NCBI RefSeq assembly: GCF_050433385.1
Contig: NZ_JBNPXI010000004.1
Coordinates: 124,001 to 188,000 of the forward strand
DNA: 64,000 bases
Origin: Brassicibacter mesophilus
Lineage (GTDB): Bacteria > Bacillota > Clostridia > Tissierellales > Proteiniboraceae
Reading direction: 5' to 3'
This document shows, piece by piece, positions 50,984 to 59,905 of this stretch (within the stretch, counting starts at the first letter, position 1; the number at the start of each line of letters is the position of its first letter). Below the pieces are notes generated by a model. It searched no databases, was not told the origin of the DNA, and saw nothing but the letters and a program-made list of their open reading frames with translations. The position numbers and the translations under genes were made by a program.

Positions 50984-51027
50984 AAAGGCTTCCTTAATAT
51001 ATTAGTATTTAAATAAAAGCCTTTTTT
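50984..51027 (+). terminator. Orphan intrinsic terminator 2
   Basis: 8-bp stem AAAGGCTT with AAGCCTTT, long AT-rich loop, T-run. The ~60 bases between this hairpin and the preceding one carry no frame. Confidence 0.6.
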
Positions 51028-51292
51028 ATATTTAAATGAATTATGTCAGATTTTCCTCTCTTATTGTGATAAAATATATTTGCTAAAATGTTAAAAAATC
51101 TAGTTATATATGTTAAAAAAAGCTAGAATGTGTTGCGAACTGACAAAATTTTGTGACATGTTAATAGAGGAAAAGACAAAAATATATAGAAATTAGTATT
51201 GTAATACTGTATACAAGCTAGTCGCATTTTTTATATAATCATAATATAATGTAATAAACAAAATGTAACAATGTTTAGTTAGGAGGATAGAG

Positions 51293-52153
51293 ATGAATCC
51301 GCAGCTCTGTATTTCTATTCACAACGTTGGAATTGATTATATTACTAAATACAATTTTAAAAGAGTACAGCTATGCCACAAATTCTCAGGTGCTAATGAG
51401 ATTACTTCGCTTCTAAAGCTTTCTAGGAGGTTTCCAATAAAGATAAGTTATCATGCACCAGTGTTTCATCAGGTTGATCCTACTATAACATATTATTTAA
51501 ATAGTAATAGTAGACTGAGAAAAGCAACTTTTGAAATACTCGAGGTCAACCTAAAGATGGCAAAGAGTCTGCCAACAGAACACGTTGTGATTCATTTTAC
51601 TTGTAAAGATATAGATGGAAAGGCAGATCAAAACTTAATAAATGAACTTGCTAAGGATAGCATAGAAAAAATAAATGATTTAAGTATAAAATACAATGTC
51701 CCAATATATTTAGAGTATTCAGGATATAATGATAAGTTTTATGAACCAGGTGACTGGATAGAGCTTATTAAGGATTATTCAAATCTAGGCATATGTTTAG
51801 ATATTGGCCATTTTTATATTGCATGTCAAATGTACGGTTTTGATTATTTTGAAAAGCTTAATGATATGCTTCCATATATAAAAGTGATGCATCTTTGGAA
51901 TACCAGGGGGATAGAAGATTTGGAAAAATACGGTCATATTCCAGTTCATCCTGATCAAAGGGTTCAAAATGGATGGATTGATGTTGAAAGAACTTTGAGA
52001 GAGGTGCTTTTATATAATAGCAATATATGTATAGGTCTTGAGCCTGATTTTAACTACAAAGGTAAAGAGTATGTACAGCAAGGAATAGAATGGGTGAATA
52101 GAATAGTGAATAGTATGACTGTAACCAAAAAGAGTCAGAGAACGATCCTGTGA
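51293..52153 (+). CDS. Sugar phosphate isomerase/epimerase-like TIM-barrel protein
   Basis: ATG behind AGGAGGA. 286 residues of AP_endonuc_2/xylose-isomerase-like TIM barrel: LCISIHNVGIDYITKYNFKRVQL, IKISYHAPVFHQ (about 45-56), HVVIHFTCKD (about 98-107), PIYLEYSGY, LGICLDIGHFYIA (metal-site aspartate and histidine, about 164-176), VMHLWNTRG, and CIGLEPDFNY at the end. The metal ligands are placed as in sugar isomerases/epimerases and endonuclease IV relatives. No operon partner; function undetermined. Confidence 0.78.
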   Translation: MNPQLCISIHNVGIDYITKYNFKRVQLCHKFSGANEITSLLKLSRRFPIKISYHAPVFHQVDPTITYYLNSNSRLRKATFEILEVNLKMAKSLPTEHVVIHFTCKDIDGKADQNLINELAKDSIEKINDLSIKYNVPIYLEYSGYNDKFYEPGDWIELIKDYSNLGICLDIGHFYIACQMYGFDYFEKLNDMLPYIKVMHLWNTRGIEDLEKYGHIPVHPDQRVQNGWIDVERTLREVLLYNSNICIGLEPDFNYKGKEYVQQGIEWVNRIVNSMTVTKKSQRTIL

Positions 52154-52181
52154 TGCATAATCACAGAATCTTTCTCTGACT
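52133..52181 (+). terminator. Long hairpin spanning the stop codon of the TIM-barrel gene
   Basis: 22-bp imperfect stem (two mismatches), arms 52133-52154 and 52160-52181, loop GCATA. The stop codon lies in the left arm; only a weak T-stretch follows, so it may act by folding over the end of the mRNA. Confidence 0.6.
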
Positions 52182-52222
52182 TGCTTTACGATTCATAAAC
52201 TAAGAAACAGTGGGGTGTTGGA

Positions 52223-53968
52223 ATGAATTTCATAGATAAATATAAATATTGGATTAAAAACGAGTATTTTGATAAAGAAACTAAAGCTGAGCTCATTAAA
52301 ATTAAAGATAATGAAGCTGAGATTGAAGATAGATTTTATAAGGATCTTGAATTTGGTACAGGTGGTCTAAGGGGAAAGATAGGTGCAGGAACAAATAGGA
52401 TAAATAAATATACTGTAGCTAAAGCAACACAAGGATTAGCAGACTTTATAATTGAGAATGAAGAATCAAAAGCTAAAAATGAAGAGCAGGAAAGCAGCAA
52501 TAAAAAATTAAGCGTAGTTATAGCATATGATTCTAGACACAAATCTGATGAGTTTGCAAAGCAAGCAGCCTTAGTTTTAGCAGCTAATGGTATAAAAGCT
52601 TATCTATTTGAGAGTTTAAGACCTACTCCTGAGCTTTCATTTGCTGTAAGACATATAGGTGCTAATGCGGGTATCGTATTAACTGCGTCTCATAATCCGC
52701 CTGAGTACAATGGCTATAAGGCTTATTGGAGTGATGGAGGTCAGCTAGTGCCAGAAATTGCCCATAAGGTTATAGATAAGGTTAATGCTATAAATGAGTT
52801 TTCAAGTATCAAGACTATGGATGAAAATGAAGCTCTAGGAAAAGGGCTATTAAAAATAATTGGTAAAGAAATAGATGAGATATATATAGAAAAGGTGAAG
52901 AGCCTAAGTATAAGGGATGATGTAGATAAGAACATCAAAATAGTGTATACTCCTTTACACGGAACAGGGAATATTCCAGTGAGAAGAGTATTAAATGAAC
53001 TAGGATACAGTAATGTTCATGTGGTAAAGGAGCAGGAATTACCTGACCCACAGTTTTCTACAGTAGGTTATCCAAACCCTGAGGATCCAAAGGCATTTGA
53101 GCTAGCTATAAAAATGGGTAATCAAATAGGAGCAGATATACTGTTAGGAACTGATCCAGATTGCGATAGAGTTGGAGTTGTTGTAAAAGATAACAATAAC
53201 AAATATATAGTTCTAAATGGGAATCAAACTGGTGCATTGCTGCTAGACTATATTTTGTGTAGCAGAAAAGATAAAGGGGTACTTCCTGACAACGGAATAA
53301 TAGTAAAGACAATAGTTACAAGTGAGATAGGTAGAGTTATAGCTAAGCACTATGGACTTGAAACTATTGATACATTAACAGGATTCAAATATATAGGGGA
53401 AAAAATAAAGCAATTTGAGGAAAATGGTGACTATAGCTTCCAGTTTGGATATGAGGAGAGCTTCGGATATCTTACAGGAACATTTGCAAGAGACAAAGAT
53501 GCTGTGGTAGCATCGATGGTGATATGTGAAATGACTGGGTACTACAAGAAGAAGGGATTGAATCTATATCAGGCATTGATGAATTTATATGATAGATTTG
53601 GCTTCTATGTAGAAGAACTTTATTCAGTAAATCTAGAAGGTATAGAAGGTAAAAAGAAAATAGATATGATAATGGACAGCTTTAGAAGAGATTACCCTGC
53701 AGAGATAGACAATACCAGAGTATGTATGGTAAATGACTACAAAACAGGAAAGAGCTATGACTGTAAATTAGGCACAAGTACACATATATCTCTACCATCA
53801 GAAAATGTGATGAAATACATTTTAGATGATGATTCATGGTATGCATTAAGGCCTTCAGGTACAGAACCAAAGCTTAAGATATACATTTCAGCTAATGGAA
53901 ATGACTGTTATGACGCAAATGCTAAACTTAAAGCAATAGAAAAAGAAGTAATGAAGAGAATACGTTAA
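52223..53968 (+). CDS. pgcA: Phospho-sugar mutase (phosphoglucomutase type)
   Basis: ATG with GGGGTGTTGG upstream. 581 residues. Alpha-D-phosphohexomutase domains in order: phosphoserine loop VLTASHNPPEYNGYKAYW (about 152-169), metal loop LLGTDPDCDRVGVV (about 309-322), sugar loop FGYEESFGYL (about 409-418) and phosphate-binding RPSGTEPKLKIYI (about 542-554). Interconverts hexose-1- and hexose-6-phosphate; PgcA-like enzymes of Firmicutes act on glucose-1-phosphate, and some also on ribose-1-phosphate (phosphopentomutase-like), which would fit a nucleoside-using strain. Symbol by family resemblance. Confidence 0.92.
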   Translation: MNFIDKYKYWIKNEYFDKETKAELIKIKDNEAEIEDRFYKDLEFGTGGLRGKIGAGTNRINKYTVAKATQGLADFIIENEESKAKNEEQESSNKKLSVVIAYDSRHKSDEFAKQAALVLAANGIKAYLFESLRPTPELSFAVRHIGANAGIVLTASHNPPEYNGYKAYWSDGGQLVPEIAHKVIDKVNAINEFSSIKTMDENEALGKGLLKIIGKEIDEIYIEKVKSLSIRDDVDKNIKIVYTPLHGTGNIPVRRVLNELGYSNVHVVKEQELPDPQFSTVGYPNPEDPKAFELAIKMGNQIGADILLGTDPDCDRVGVVVKDNNNKYIVLNGNQTGALLLDYILCSRKDKGVLPDNGIIVKTIVTSEIGRVIAKHYGLETIDTLTGFKYIGEKIKQFEENGDYSFQFGYEESFGYLTGTFARDKDAVVASMVICEMTGYYKKKGLNLYQALMNLYDRFGFYVEELYSVNLEGIEGKKKIDMIMDSFRRDYPAEIDNTRVCMVNDYKTGKSYDCKLGTSTHISLPSENVMKYILDDDSWYALRPSGTEPKLKIYISANGNDCYDANAKLKAIEKEVMKRIR

Positions 53969-53982
53969 ACGAGTAAGAGAAT

Positions 53983-54019
53983 AAAGCAGGTGAAAGTAAG
54001 TTATACTTTTGCTTGCTTT
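53983..54019 (+). terminator. Intrinsic terminator of the phosphosugar mutase gene
   Basis: 16-bp stem (AAAGCAGGTGAAAGTA with TACTTTTGCTTGCTTT, three G-U pairs), 5-base loop, short T-stretch. Confidence 0.8.
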
Positions 54020-54127
54020 ATCTATATTTAGATCATAAGTAGATATTATTAATATCATAAATTTTGAATTAACAACTTTAATGACATGATAATCTTAGTA
54101 ATAAATTTAGTAGAGTAATAAATATAA

Positions 54128-54317
54128 GGATGTGGAGAATGTGGATATTTAATAAAATGTAAGGAGATTTTATTTAATAATCCACAAATAGTTTTTGCTT
54201 ATGTTTTTGGGTCATACGCCAGAAATAAATTGACAGACAAAAGTGATATTGATTTTGCAATATTATGATGCACCACCATTGTTAAAATTTGAAATATATA
54301 ATGACAATTTTATGTAG
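54128..54317 (+). pseudogene. Broken minimal nucleotidyltransferase (MNT) gene
   Basis: Translation from 54128 gives ...KEILFNNPQIVFAYVFGSYARNK... and then TDKSDIDFAIL before a stop at 54266-54268: the GSYAR and D-I-D motifs of MNT-domain proteins. Shifting to the next frame at about 54264 continues the family pattern (YDAPPLLKFEIYNDNFM) to a stop at 54315-54317. There is no start codon, and a frameshift lies in the middle, so it is a degenerate remnant, perhaps of a MNT/HEPN toxin-antitoxin pair. Confidence 0.8.
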
Positions 54318-54322
54318 ACTAG

Positions 54323-54376
54323 AAATAGAGTCAGGGGAAGTTCATTTTTGAGTTGAACTGCTCCCTGACTCTATTT
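54323..54376. terminator. Strong bidirectional terminator hairpin
   Basis: 14-bp outer stem AAATAGAGTCAGGG with CCCTGACTCTATTT and an inner 6-bp stem AGTTCA with TGAACT. A-rich left and T-rich right ends let it serve both strands; it overlaps the last codons of the minus-strand XRE gene. Confidence 0.85.
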
Positions 54377-54754
54377 ATTTTTAAACAATCGTATAGTTGC
54401 TGTTATTTTGTTTATAACCTCAGCAGATAAGTCATCTACTTCATAAAATAGATCTTCTAGGGCTTCACTTTTAGATGTATTATAACTACAACTGGTTTCT
54501 TTTATATTAGTATTTTTACTTTCAGCTTGAGAAAATGAATAGTAGTTTCGTATATTAGTTACGCCAAGTAGATAATCAATTGACACACCAAAGAATTGAG
54601 CGATTCTGAGAATAAGCTTTTCATCATTTGGGAATCTAGCTCCATTTTCGTAGTTGCTTATAGATTGTCTACTTATATTCAGTAACTTAGCCAATTCACT
54701 TTGATTAAGGTTTATGTCTTCTCTAAGATGCCTTAACCTTTCAGCAAAACCCAT
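54371..54754 (-). CDS. XRE-family helix-turn-helix transcriptional regulator
   Basis: ATG 6 bases after AGAGGTGAT on the minus strand. 127 residues: the HTH_XRE domain (about 3-65; AERLRHLREDINLNQSELAKLLNISRQSISNYENGARFPN, then FFGVSIDYLLGVTN) and a polar C-terminal tail with a short acidic helix. SinR/Xre type repressors usually control a divergent neighbour; here the small gene at 54879 is divergent with about 125 bases between starts. Target unknown. Confidence 0.9.
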   Translation of the reverse strand: MGFAERLRHLREDINLNQSELAKLLNISRQSISNYENGARFPNDEKLILRIAQFFGVSIDYLLGVTNIRNYYSFSQAESKNTNIKETSCSYNTSKSEALEDLFYEVDDLSAEVINKITATIRLFKNK

Positions 54755-54878
54755 TTTATCACCTCTGAATTAATCCTAACACACAAAGAACATCATATAT
54801 AATTTTGATGCAAAAAGAAGAAATTTATGCTATAATGTAAACGTTATGAATACAAAACAAGGAAAATCAGGGAATATT

Positions 54879-55097
54879 ATGTTGGAGCATTTCATGTACT
54901 CTATTCAAGAAAAGTTAAAAGAAGAAAATGAGCAAGCAATAAAAATATCATATAATGATTTGAAGGAGGCTTTAGACGAAGTTGGAAAAGACTTAATTTA
55001 CAATTACTTCATATTTGAAAAGGGGGTTAGCTTTGAAACCTTTATTCACAACTTAAAGGTTTATTTAGGAATAATGGACAACATTAATAAGAAATGA
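54879..55097 (+). CDS. Small hypothetical protein divergent from the XRE gene
   Basis: The ATG at 54879 (72 aa) has AGGGA 5 bases upstream; the ATG at 54846 is only about ten bases after TATAAT (54831-54836) and has no ribosome site. Acidic helical protein (FMYSIQEKLKEENEQAIKISYNDLKEALDEVGKDLIYNYFIF). No family recognised. Probably under control of the divergent XRE repressor. Confidence 0.5.
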   Translation: MLEHFMYSIQEKLKEENEQAIKISYNDLKEALDEVGKDLIYNYFIFEKGVSFETFIHNLKVYLGIMDNINKK

Positions 55098-55133
55098 ATT
55101 AATCAATATTGGCATGAATAACATATTTATTGT

Positions 55134-55177
55134 AGATATGATCTGCTCTATTAACTATAAGGGTAGATTATCTTTTT
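55134..55177 (+). terminator. Probable intrinsic terminator of the small gene
   Basis: Imperfect stem AGATATGATCTGCTC with GGGTAGATTATCT (11 contiguous pairs including G-U), 12-base loop, TTTTT. The rest of 55098-55394 is very AT-rich with nothing recognisable. Confidence 0.6.
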
Positions 55178-55394
55178 ATTCATATTTATGTAATGTCCTT
55201 TACATTTTTTGTTAAAGATTTAGCATTATAAGTTTTTTATTAACAAAAAAATATTTCGATTTGTTACATTTTACAAAATTTAATTTTTAGTATAGAATAT
55301 AAATATTAGTCAAAAATATGAAAAATAATGGAAAATGTTCTATTAAATATCTATTACTTTGATATTAATATGTACATGAGCAAGGAGGATGAGT

Positions 55395-56822
55395 ATGTTA
55401 AGAAAATATCTGACGTTTGTTGTTAGTATGACGTTAATATTTTTCCTGACGATTGATAAAGGACACTGTGACAACGAGAGAAAAAATCCATCAAGACAAG
55501 AATTAGAACAAAAGGTTGAAGAGATTGCTAGAAAAAGAGGTATACCTTCAGTTATATTAAAATCAATAGCTAGAGTTGAAAGCACGTATCAACAGTACAA
55601 TAAAGATGGAACAGTTTTTATGGGAAGTAGAGGAAGTATTGGTTTGATGCAAATACATAATAATTATGGCTGGTTTGACTCAGAAAAACTAAAATATGAC
55701 ATAGACTATAATATTGAGGCAGGAGCAGATGTTTTACTCAGAAAATGGGATGTAGCAGTAGAAAGGCTACCACATATTGGCGATATGAATCCTAATGTAT
55801 TAGAAAACTGGTATTTCGCAATATGGGCTTACAATGGTTGGAGTAAAAGTAATAATCCAAACATGAATTTAAAGAAATATACATACCCAGAACTTATATA
55901 CCAGATAGCACAAAATGAATATGGTCAGAAAATCACACCTATAGATCCAAAACTATTACCTAAACAAGGACTTCCAAGTAAAGAAACTCATTATGATACA
56001 CCCAATGAAATGCACTATGGAGACATCCTAACTTATCAGAAGAAAGACATAGTTAAACTTGATGGCAGAAGCTATATGCCTATTTTGAAAACTCCTAATG
56101 GGGACAAGGTATCTGATGTTGCTGCAAGCATGTCTTTAGAGATAATAGAGGGACCAGTTTTAAAAGATGGGTATTTCTGGTACAAGATTAAAGAAGTTAA
56201 AACTGGGGTAGAAGGCTGGCTAAGAGGCAATTGGATAACTAAGACTGGAGTTAAAAGTATATACCCTTTTGACGATATAGAAAATATATGGTCAAGGGAT
56301 TACATATTAGACCTTCACAAAAAAGGTATAATATCTGGTGAAGGTGAAAGTTTTAATCCTGATGATTTTATTACTAGACAGGAAATGAGCGTACTTATAT
56401 CTAAAGCACTAGAACTAGATGGGACAGACTATCAGCTTACATATGCTGACGCAAATGAAATAAAAAGCTGGGCTGTTGAGCATGTAAAAGCAGTATCTAA
56501 AGTCGGGTTGTTTATTGGTCATGGTGAGTTTAACCTTTTTAATCCTAATGGATATATAACTAGAGAAGATATTGCAGTAGTTATTTCCAAAATTATTTTT
56601 CCAATGCAAGCGTATTCAGAACAAGATCTTATTGAGACAGAATGCACAGATATCGATGATGTTTCAGAGTATGCATTGGATGCAGTAAAAAGTGTACAAG
56701 CAAAAGGCTTAATGAAAGGCACTGCGGGCAAATTTAGACCAAAGGATTATATAACAAGAGAAGAAGCATGTAAGCTGATATTTGATATATTGCAATATTC
56801 AAATCCAGAGAGCACAGACTAA
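55395..56822 (+). CDS. Secreted lytic transglycosylase-like protein with SLH domains
   Basis: The ATG at 55395 (475 aa) has AAGGAGG 6 bases upstream. Signal peptide 1-25 (LRKYLTFVVSMTLIFFLTIDKG). An SLT/lysozyme-like domain follows (about 35-165): SVILKSIARVESTYQQY with the catalytic glutamate, GSRGSIGLMQIHNNYGWF and NWYFAIWAYNGW. An SH3-like segment (about 205-285; WYKIKEV...GWLRGNW) leads to three SLH repeats (about 295-465; ITRQEMS, ITREDIA, ITREEAC). It should cleave peptidoglycan while anchored to the wall polymer. It could remodel the wall for growth, secretion or sporulation. Confidence 0.9.
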   Translation: MLRKYLTFVVSMTLIFFLTIDKGHCDNERKNPSRQELEQKVEEIARKRGIPSVILKSIARVESTYQQYNKDGTVFMGSRGSIGLMQIHNNYGWFDSEKLKYDIDYNIEAGADVLLRKWDVAVERLPHIGDMNPNVLENWYFAIWAYNGWSKSNNPNMNLKKYTYPELIYQIAQNEYGQKITPIDPKLLPKQGLPSKETHYDTPNEMHYGDILTYQKKDIVKLDGRSYMPILKTPNGDKVSDVAASMSLEIIEGPVLKDGYFWYKIKEVKTGVEGWLRGNWITKTGVKSIYPFDDIENIWSRDYILDLHKKGIISGEGESFNPDDFITRQEMSVLISKALELDGTDYQLTYADANEIKSWAVEHVKAVSKVGLFIGHGEFNLFNPNGYITREDIAVVISKIIFPMQAYSEQDLIETECTDIDDVSEYALDAVKSVQAKGLMKGTAGKFRPKDYITREEACKLIFDILQYSNPESTD

Positions 56823-56833
56823 TGTGCTCTTTA
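56809..56833 (+). terminator. Small terminator of the transglycosylase gene
   Basis: 8-bp stem AGAGCACA with TGTGCTCT, 6-base loop, then TTT; overlaps the end of the coding region. Confidence 0.65.
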
Positions 56834-56864
56834 AAATTGTCATTAAGTTAAAAAATTATTAAAG

Positions 56865-56918
56865 TTGCAAAATACATGTCATTATGATAGAATATCCTCA
56901 AATTACTAAACCGGTTTA
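56865..56918 (+). promoter_or_regulatory. Promoter and LacI-type operator of the second nucleoside operon
   Basis: TTGCAA (56865-56870), 17-base spacer, TAGAAT (56888-56893), then the perfect palindrome TAAACCGGTTTA (56907-56918) with the central CG typical of LacI/GalR/RbsR operators, near the predicted transcription start. Confidence 0.75.
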
Positions 56919-56987
56919 CTAATACTTTTAGTTTTAAAGATATTAGTATGGATGGATAACAATCTTATATAAAAGAAGGGAATATTC

Positions 56988-58007
56988 ATGAAATTAACCA
57001 TCAAAGATATCGCTAAAATGGCAAATGTATCGAAAGGAACTGTATCAAGAGTAATAAATAATAAGCCTGAAGGAGTATCAGATCAAACAAGGGAACGAAT
57101 TTTGAGTATTATCGATGAAGTAGGATATGTTCCTAATTTAATGGCGAGAAGTATTACAGTATCAAAAACAAAAACTATTGGACTGATAATACCCGATGTA
57201 CATAACCCTTTTTTTTCACAGATAGTAAGAGGTGTAGAAGATTGCTCTATAAAACATGGATATACTGTGTTTTTATGTAATTCTGACATGAGTATTGAAA
57301 AGCAAAAGACTTACTTAAATGCTTTTTTAGAAAAAAGAGTAGATGGCATTGTTTTAAATGCTAGCGGAGATTTCAAGGACTTGAAATTTAAAGAAAAATT
57401 CTACAATATTAATATTCCTGTAGTTCTTATTGACCGTAAAACAGAGGACTTAAAAAGATACAATGGAGTATTTATTGATAACTTTGATGCAGGGTATAAG
57501 GCTACTTCATATTTACTTTCTGGTAAATATGAAGATGTTGCTTATATTGGTGGGACATGTGGTATTGATACTTCTATAAAACGTTTTCAAGGTTACGAAA
57601 AAGCGATTAAAGAATTTGGTTATCAACTGAAGGATGAATACATATCATATGGGGAATACAGTATCGAATCTGGTTATGAGAGAACCTTTTCATTGATGGA
57701 AAAACATAGAGAGATTAAAGGAATTTTTGCAGGATCAGACATTATTGCTATTGGAGTACTAAAAGCATTAAGACAAATGGATATTTCAGTTCCTGACGAG
57801 GTAGAAGTGGTCGGCATTGATAATATTAATATTGGTGAGATAATTTCACCTATGTTGACAACAGTAGCTCAGCCCATTTATGAGATAGGATATCAAGCTG
57901 CTTATAAATTGATAGAGTCTATCAATGGCAAAGCGAATGATGAAGATGAGTATTTATCTACACATATGATTATTCGTGAGAGTACAAGGAAGAGAGATGT
58001 GTTTTAA
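56988..58007 (+). CDS. LacI/RbsR-family transcriptional regulator
   Basis: ATG after GAAGGGA. 339 residues. N-terminal LacI helix-turn-helix and hinge (about 3-58; TIKDIAKMANVSKGTVSRVINNKPEGVS), periplasmic-binding-protein-like core (about 60-335; IGLIIPDVHNPFFSQIVRGVEDC, VDGIVLNASGDF, GIFAGSDIIAIGVLKALRQM, VVGIDNINIGEIISPMLTTV). Fits a repressor of ribose or nucleoside genes. Two copies of an AAACCGGTT operator (56907 and 62083) flank the genes it probably controls. A ribokinase gene follows after 34 bases. Confidence 0.93.
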   Translation: MKLTIKDIAKMANVSKGTVSRVINNKPEGVSDQTRERILSIIDEVGYVPNLMARSITVSKTKTIGLIIPDVHNPFFSQIVRGVEDCSIKHGYTVFLCNSDMSIEKQKTYLNAFLEKRVDGIVLNASGDFKDLKFKEKFYNINIPVVLIDRKTEDLKRYNGVFIDNFDAGYKATSYLLSGKYEDVAYIGGTCGIDTSIKRFQGYEKAIKEFGYQLKDEYISYGEYSIESGYERTFSLMEKHREIKGIFAGSDIIAIGVLKALRQMDISVPDEVEVVGIDNINIGEIISPMLTTVAQPIYEIGYQAAYKLIESINGKANDEDEYLSTHMIIRESTRKRDVF

Positions 58008-58041
58008 GAATAATATTTGAATATGAAAGGAAATAAGCATT

Positions 58042-58974
58042 ATGAAAAAGATATTAGTAGTAGGCAGCTTGAATATGGATATAGTTTCAAATATGAAACG
58101 AATACCAAATCTGGGCGAAACAGTGTTGGGAGAGACTCTTTGGAATAATCCTGGTGGGAAAGGTGCAAATCAATGCTATGCAGTAGGGAAGTTAGGTGGT
58201 AATGCTGCAATGCTAGGATGTGTTGGATTTGATAGCTATGGAGATAAATTGATCCAAAGTCTTATTTCTGTAGGAATAGATGCTGATCATATAAAAAAGT
58301 GTGAAAATGCACCTACGGGAACCGCATTAATCCACATAGATCAGCATGCTAATAATAGTATCGTAGTTATTAAAGGCGCAAACGAGAAATGCGATATACC
58401 TTATTTAAAAGATAATGATTACTTAATTCAAGATTGCGATATTATTTTGATTCAGATGGAAATTCCTTATGATGCTGTGTACTATGTGATTCAACGCGGA
58501 TGGGAATTAGGGAAAAAAATAATATTAAATCCAGCACCTGCTCCAGAAGGTTACCCAAAGGATATTTTAAGTAAAGTTGATATTATAACTCCTAATGAGA
58601 CCGAGCTTGAAATATTAACTAGTCAGAAGATTAGTTCACAAGAAGACATTATTAAAGGAGCAAAAAAGCTAATTAAACAAGGTACTAGACAAGTGATTGT
58701 AACAATAGGAAGTAAAGGTGCTATGTATGTAGATGAAGAAGGACACAAATATTATCCTACCAGAAAAGTAGTACCAGTGGATACGACTGGAGCTGGGGAT
58801 TGTTTCAATGGAGCTTTAGCTGTAGGACTATCAGAAGCTTTATCCATTGATGAAGCTATCAAATTTGCTAACATAGCAGCATCGATTAGTGTAACTAAAA
58901 AAGGAGCACAATCATCTGTTCCCAGTAGGAAGGATGTAGATGAAATAAAAAATAGCTTGAATGAAAGGAGGTAA
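58042..58974 (+). CDS. rbsK: Ribokinase
   Basis: ATG after GAAAGGAAAT. 310 residues with PfkB signatures: VVGSLNMDIV, NPGGKGANQCYAVGKLGG (about 35-52), TPNETELEIL (about 184) and the catalytic DTTGAGDCFNGALAVGLSEAL (about 250-270). Phosphorylates ribose to ribose-5-phosphate in the cytoplasm; here the ribose would come from the nucleoside hydrolase encoded next. Operon spacing to the next gene is 8 bases. Confidence 0.94.
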   Translation: MKKILVVGSLNMDIVSNMKRIPNLGETVLGETLWNNPGGKGANQCYAVGKLGGNAAMLGCVGFDSYGDKLIQSLISVGIDADHIKKCENAPTGTALIHIDQHANNSIVVIKGANEKCDIPYLKDNDYLIQDCDIILIQMEIPYDAVYYVIQRGWELGKKIILNPAPAPEGYPKDILSKVDIITPNETELEILTSQKISSQEDIIKGAKKLIKQGTRQVIVTIGSKGAMYVDEEGHKYYPTRKVVPVDTTGAGDCFNGALAVGLSEALSIDEAIKFANIAASISVTKKGAQSSVPSRKDVDEIKNSLNERR

Positions 58975-58982
58975 AAGAACTG

Positions 58983-59873
58983 ATGAAAAAAAGTATATTA
59001 ATTAACACAGATATAGGTGATGATGTTGATGATGCAGTAGCCTTAGCATTAGCCTTAAATTCAGATGAACTTGAAATTAAAGGAATAACAACAGTATTTA
59101 AAAATACAGAATTAAGAGCGCATATGGTTAAAGATCTGTTAGATATGTATGATAGATCTGACATACCGGTCTATATAGGATATGGAGTGCCATTAATCGA
59201 ACGTGTAGACTCAAAAGAAGCTCCAATTCAGATAGAACTTCTGCATAAAAAGCATTCAATAAATCTGGAAAAGGATGCTGTAGATTTTATAATTGATACA
59301 GTAAAAGAAGAACCTAATACAATAATAGTTGAAATGGGCCCTCAAACAAATCTTGCAATGGCTTTTCTAAAGGCACCAGAGGTTATGAAGCAGGCAAATA
59401 TAATTGCAATGGGAGGAGCATTTTCCTCTACTTTTCCAGAGTGGAATATTGTATGCGACCCTGAGGCAGCGCGAATAGTTACAGACTTTGCTGAAAATCT
59501 TACAATGATAGGTCTAGATGTAACGAGATATTGTAAAGTGCCCCAAAATCAACTTAATAAAATCAAGGAGAGTAGTAATCCTCAGCTGCAATATTTGCAC
59601 AAGGGAATGGAAATGTTCATGGAACGTACTGGATATCCAATTACTCTTCATGATGCTTTGCTAATAGCATATCTAATTGATGAAAAATTAATAACTTTGA
59701 ATCAGGGCGATTATAGTGTGGAATTAAATGGATCACTTACTAGAGGAACTATTGTTCATAAAACTAATTATTATGAAGTTGAGCAAGCTGTAGACAAAAA
59801 GTTCTTTTACGCTTCTGATATAAATCTGAATGAAATTATGAACTTAATTATGAAGCGTGCATTTTCGCTATAA
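58983..59873 (+). CDS. Nucleoside hydrolase, second copy
   Basis: ATG after GAAAGGAGGT. 296 residues. N-terminal ILINTDIGDDVDDAVALALAL (calcium aspartates, with a D-D-V-D-D spacing), GITTVFKN (in place of TTVxGN), NTIIVEMGPQTNLAMAF, MGGAFSS...EWNIVCDPEAARIV and late HDALLIAY with the histidine motif. It is diverged from the copy at 36440 in both the N-terminal and base-specificity loops, so substrate preference probably differs. Its ribose product feeds the ribokinase. Confidence 0.9.
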   Translation: MKKSILINTDIGDDVDDAVALALALNSDELEIKGITTVFKNTELRAHMVKDLLDMYDRSDIPVYIGYGVPLIERVDSKEAPIQIELLHKKHSINLEKDAVDFIIDTVKEEPNTIIVEMGPQTNLAMAFLKAPEVMKQANIIAMGGAFSSTFPEWNIVCDPEAARIVTDFAENLTMIGLDVTRYCKVPQNQLNKIKESSNPQLQYLHKGMEMFMERTGYPITLHDALLIAYLIDEKLITLNQGDYSVELNGSLTRGTIVHKTNYYEVEQAVDKKFFYASDINLNEIMNLIMKRAFSL

Positions 59874-59905
59874 ACAATGTACCTGTGAAGGAGGAGGTGG
59901 TAATA

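Larger units (their letters stand above)
50805..51292. other. 488-bp intergenic region with two orphan terminators
   Basis: No open frame with coding character. It contains two terminator hairpins oriented to the right (50884-50922 and 50984-51027) that have no upstream plus-strand gene, then an AT-rich stretch leading to the ribosome site AGGAGGA at about 51281. Confidence 0.6.
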
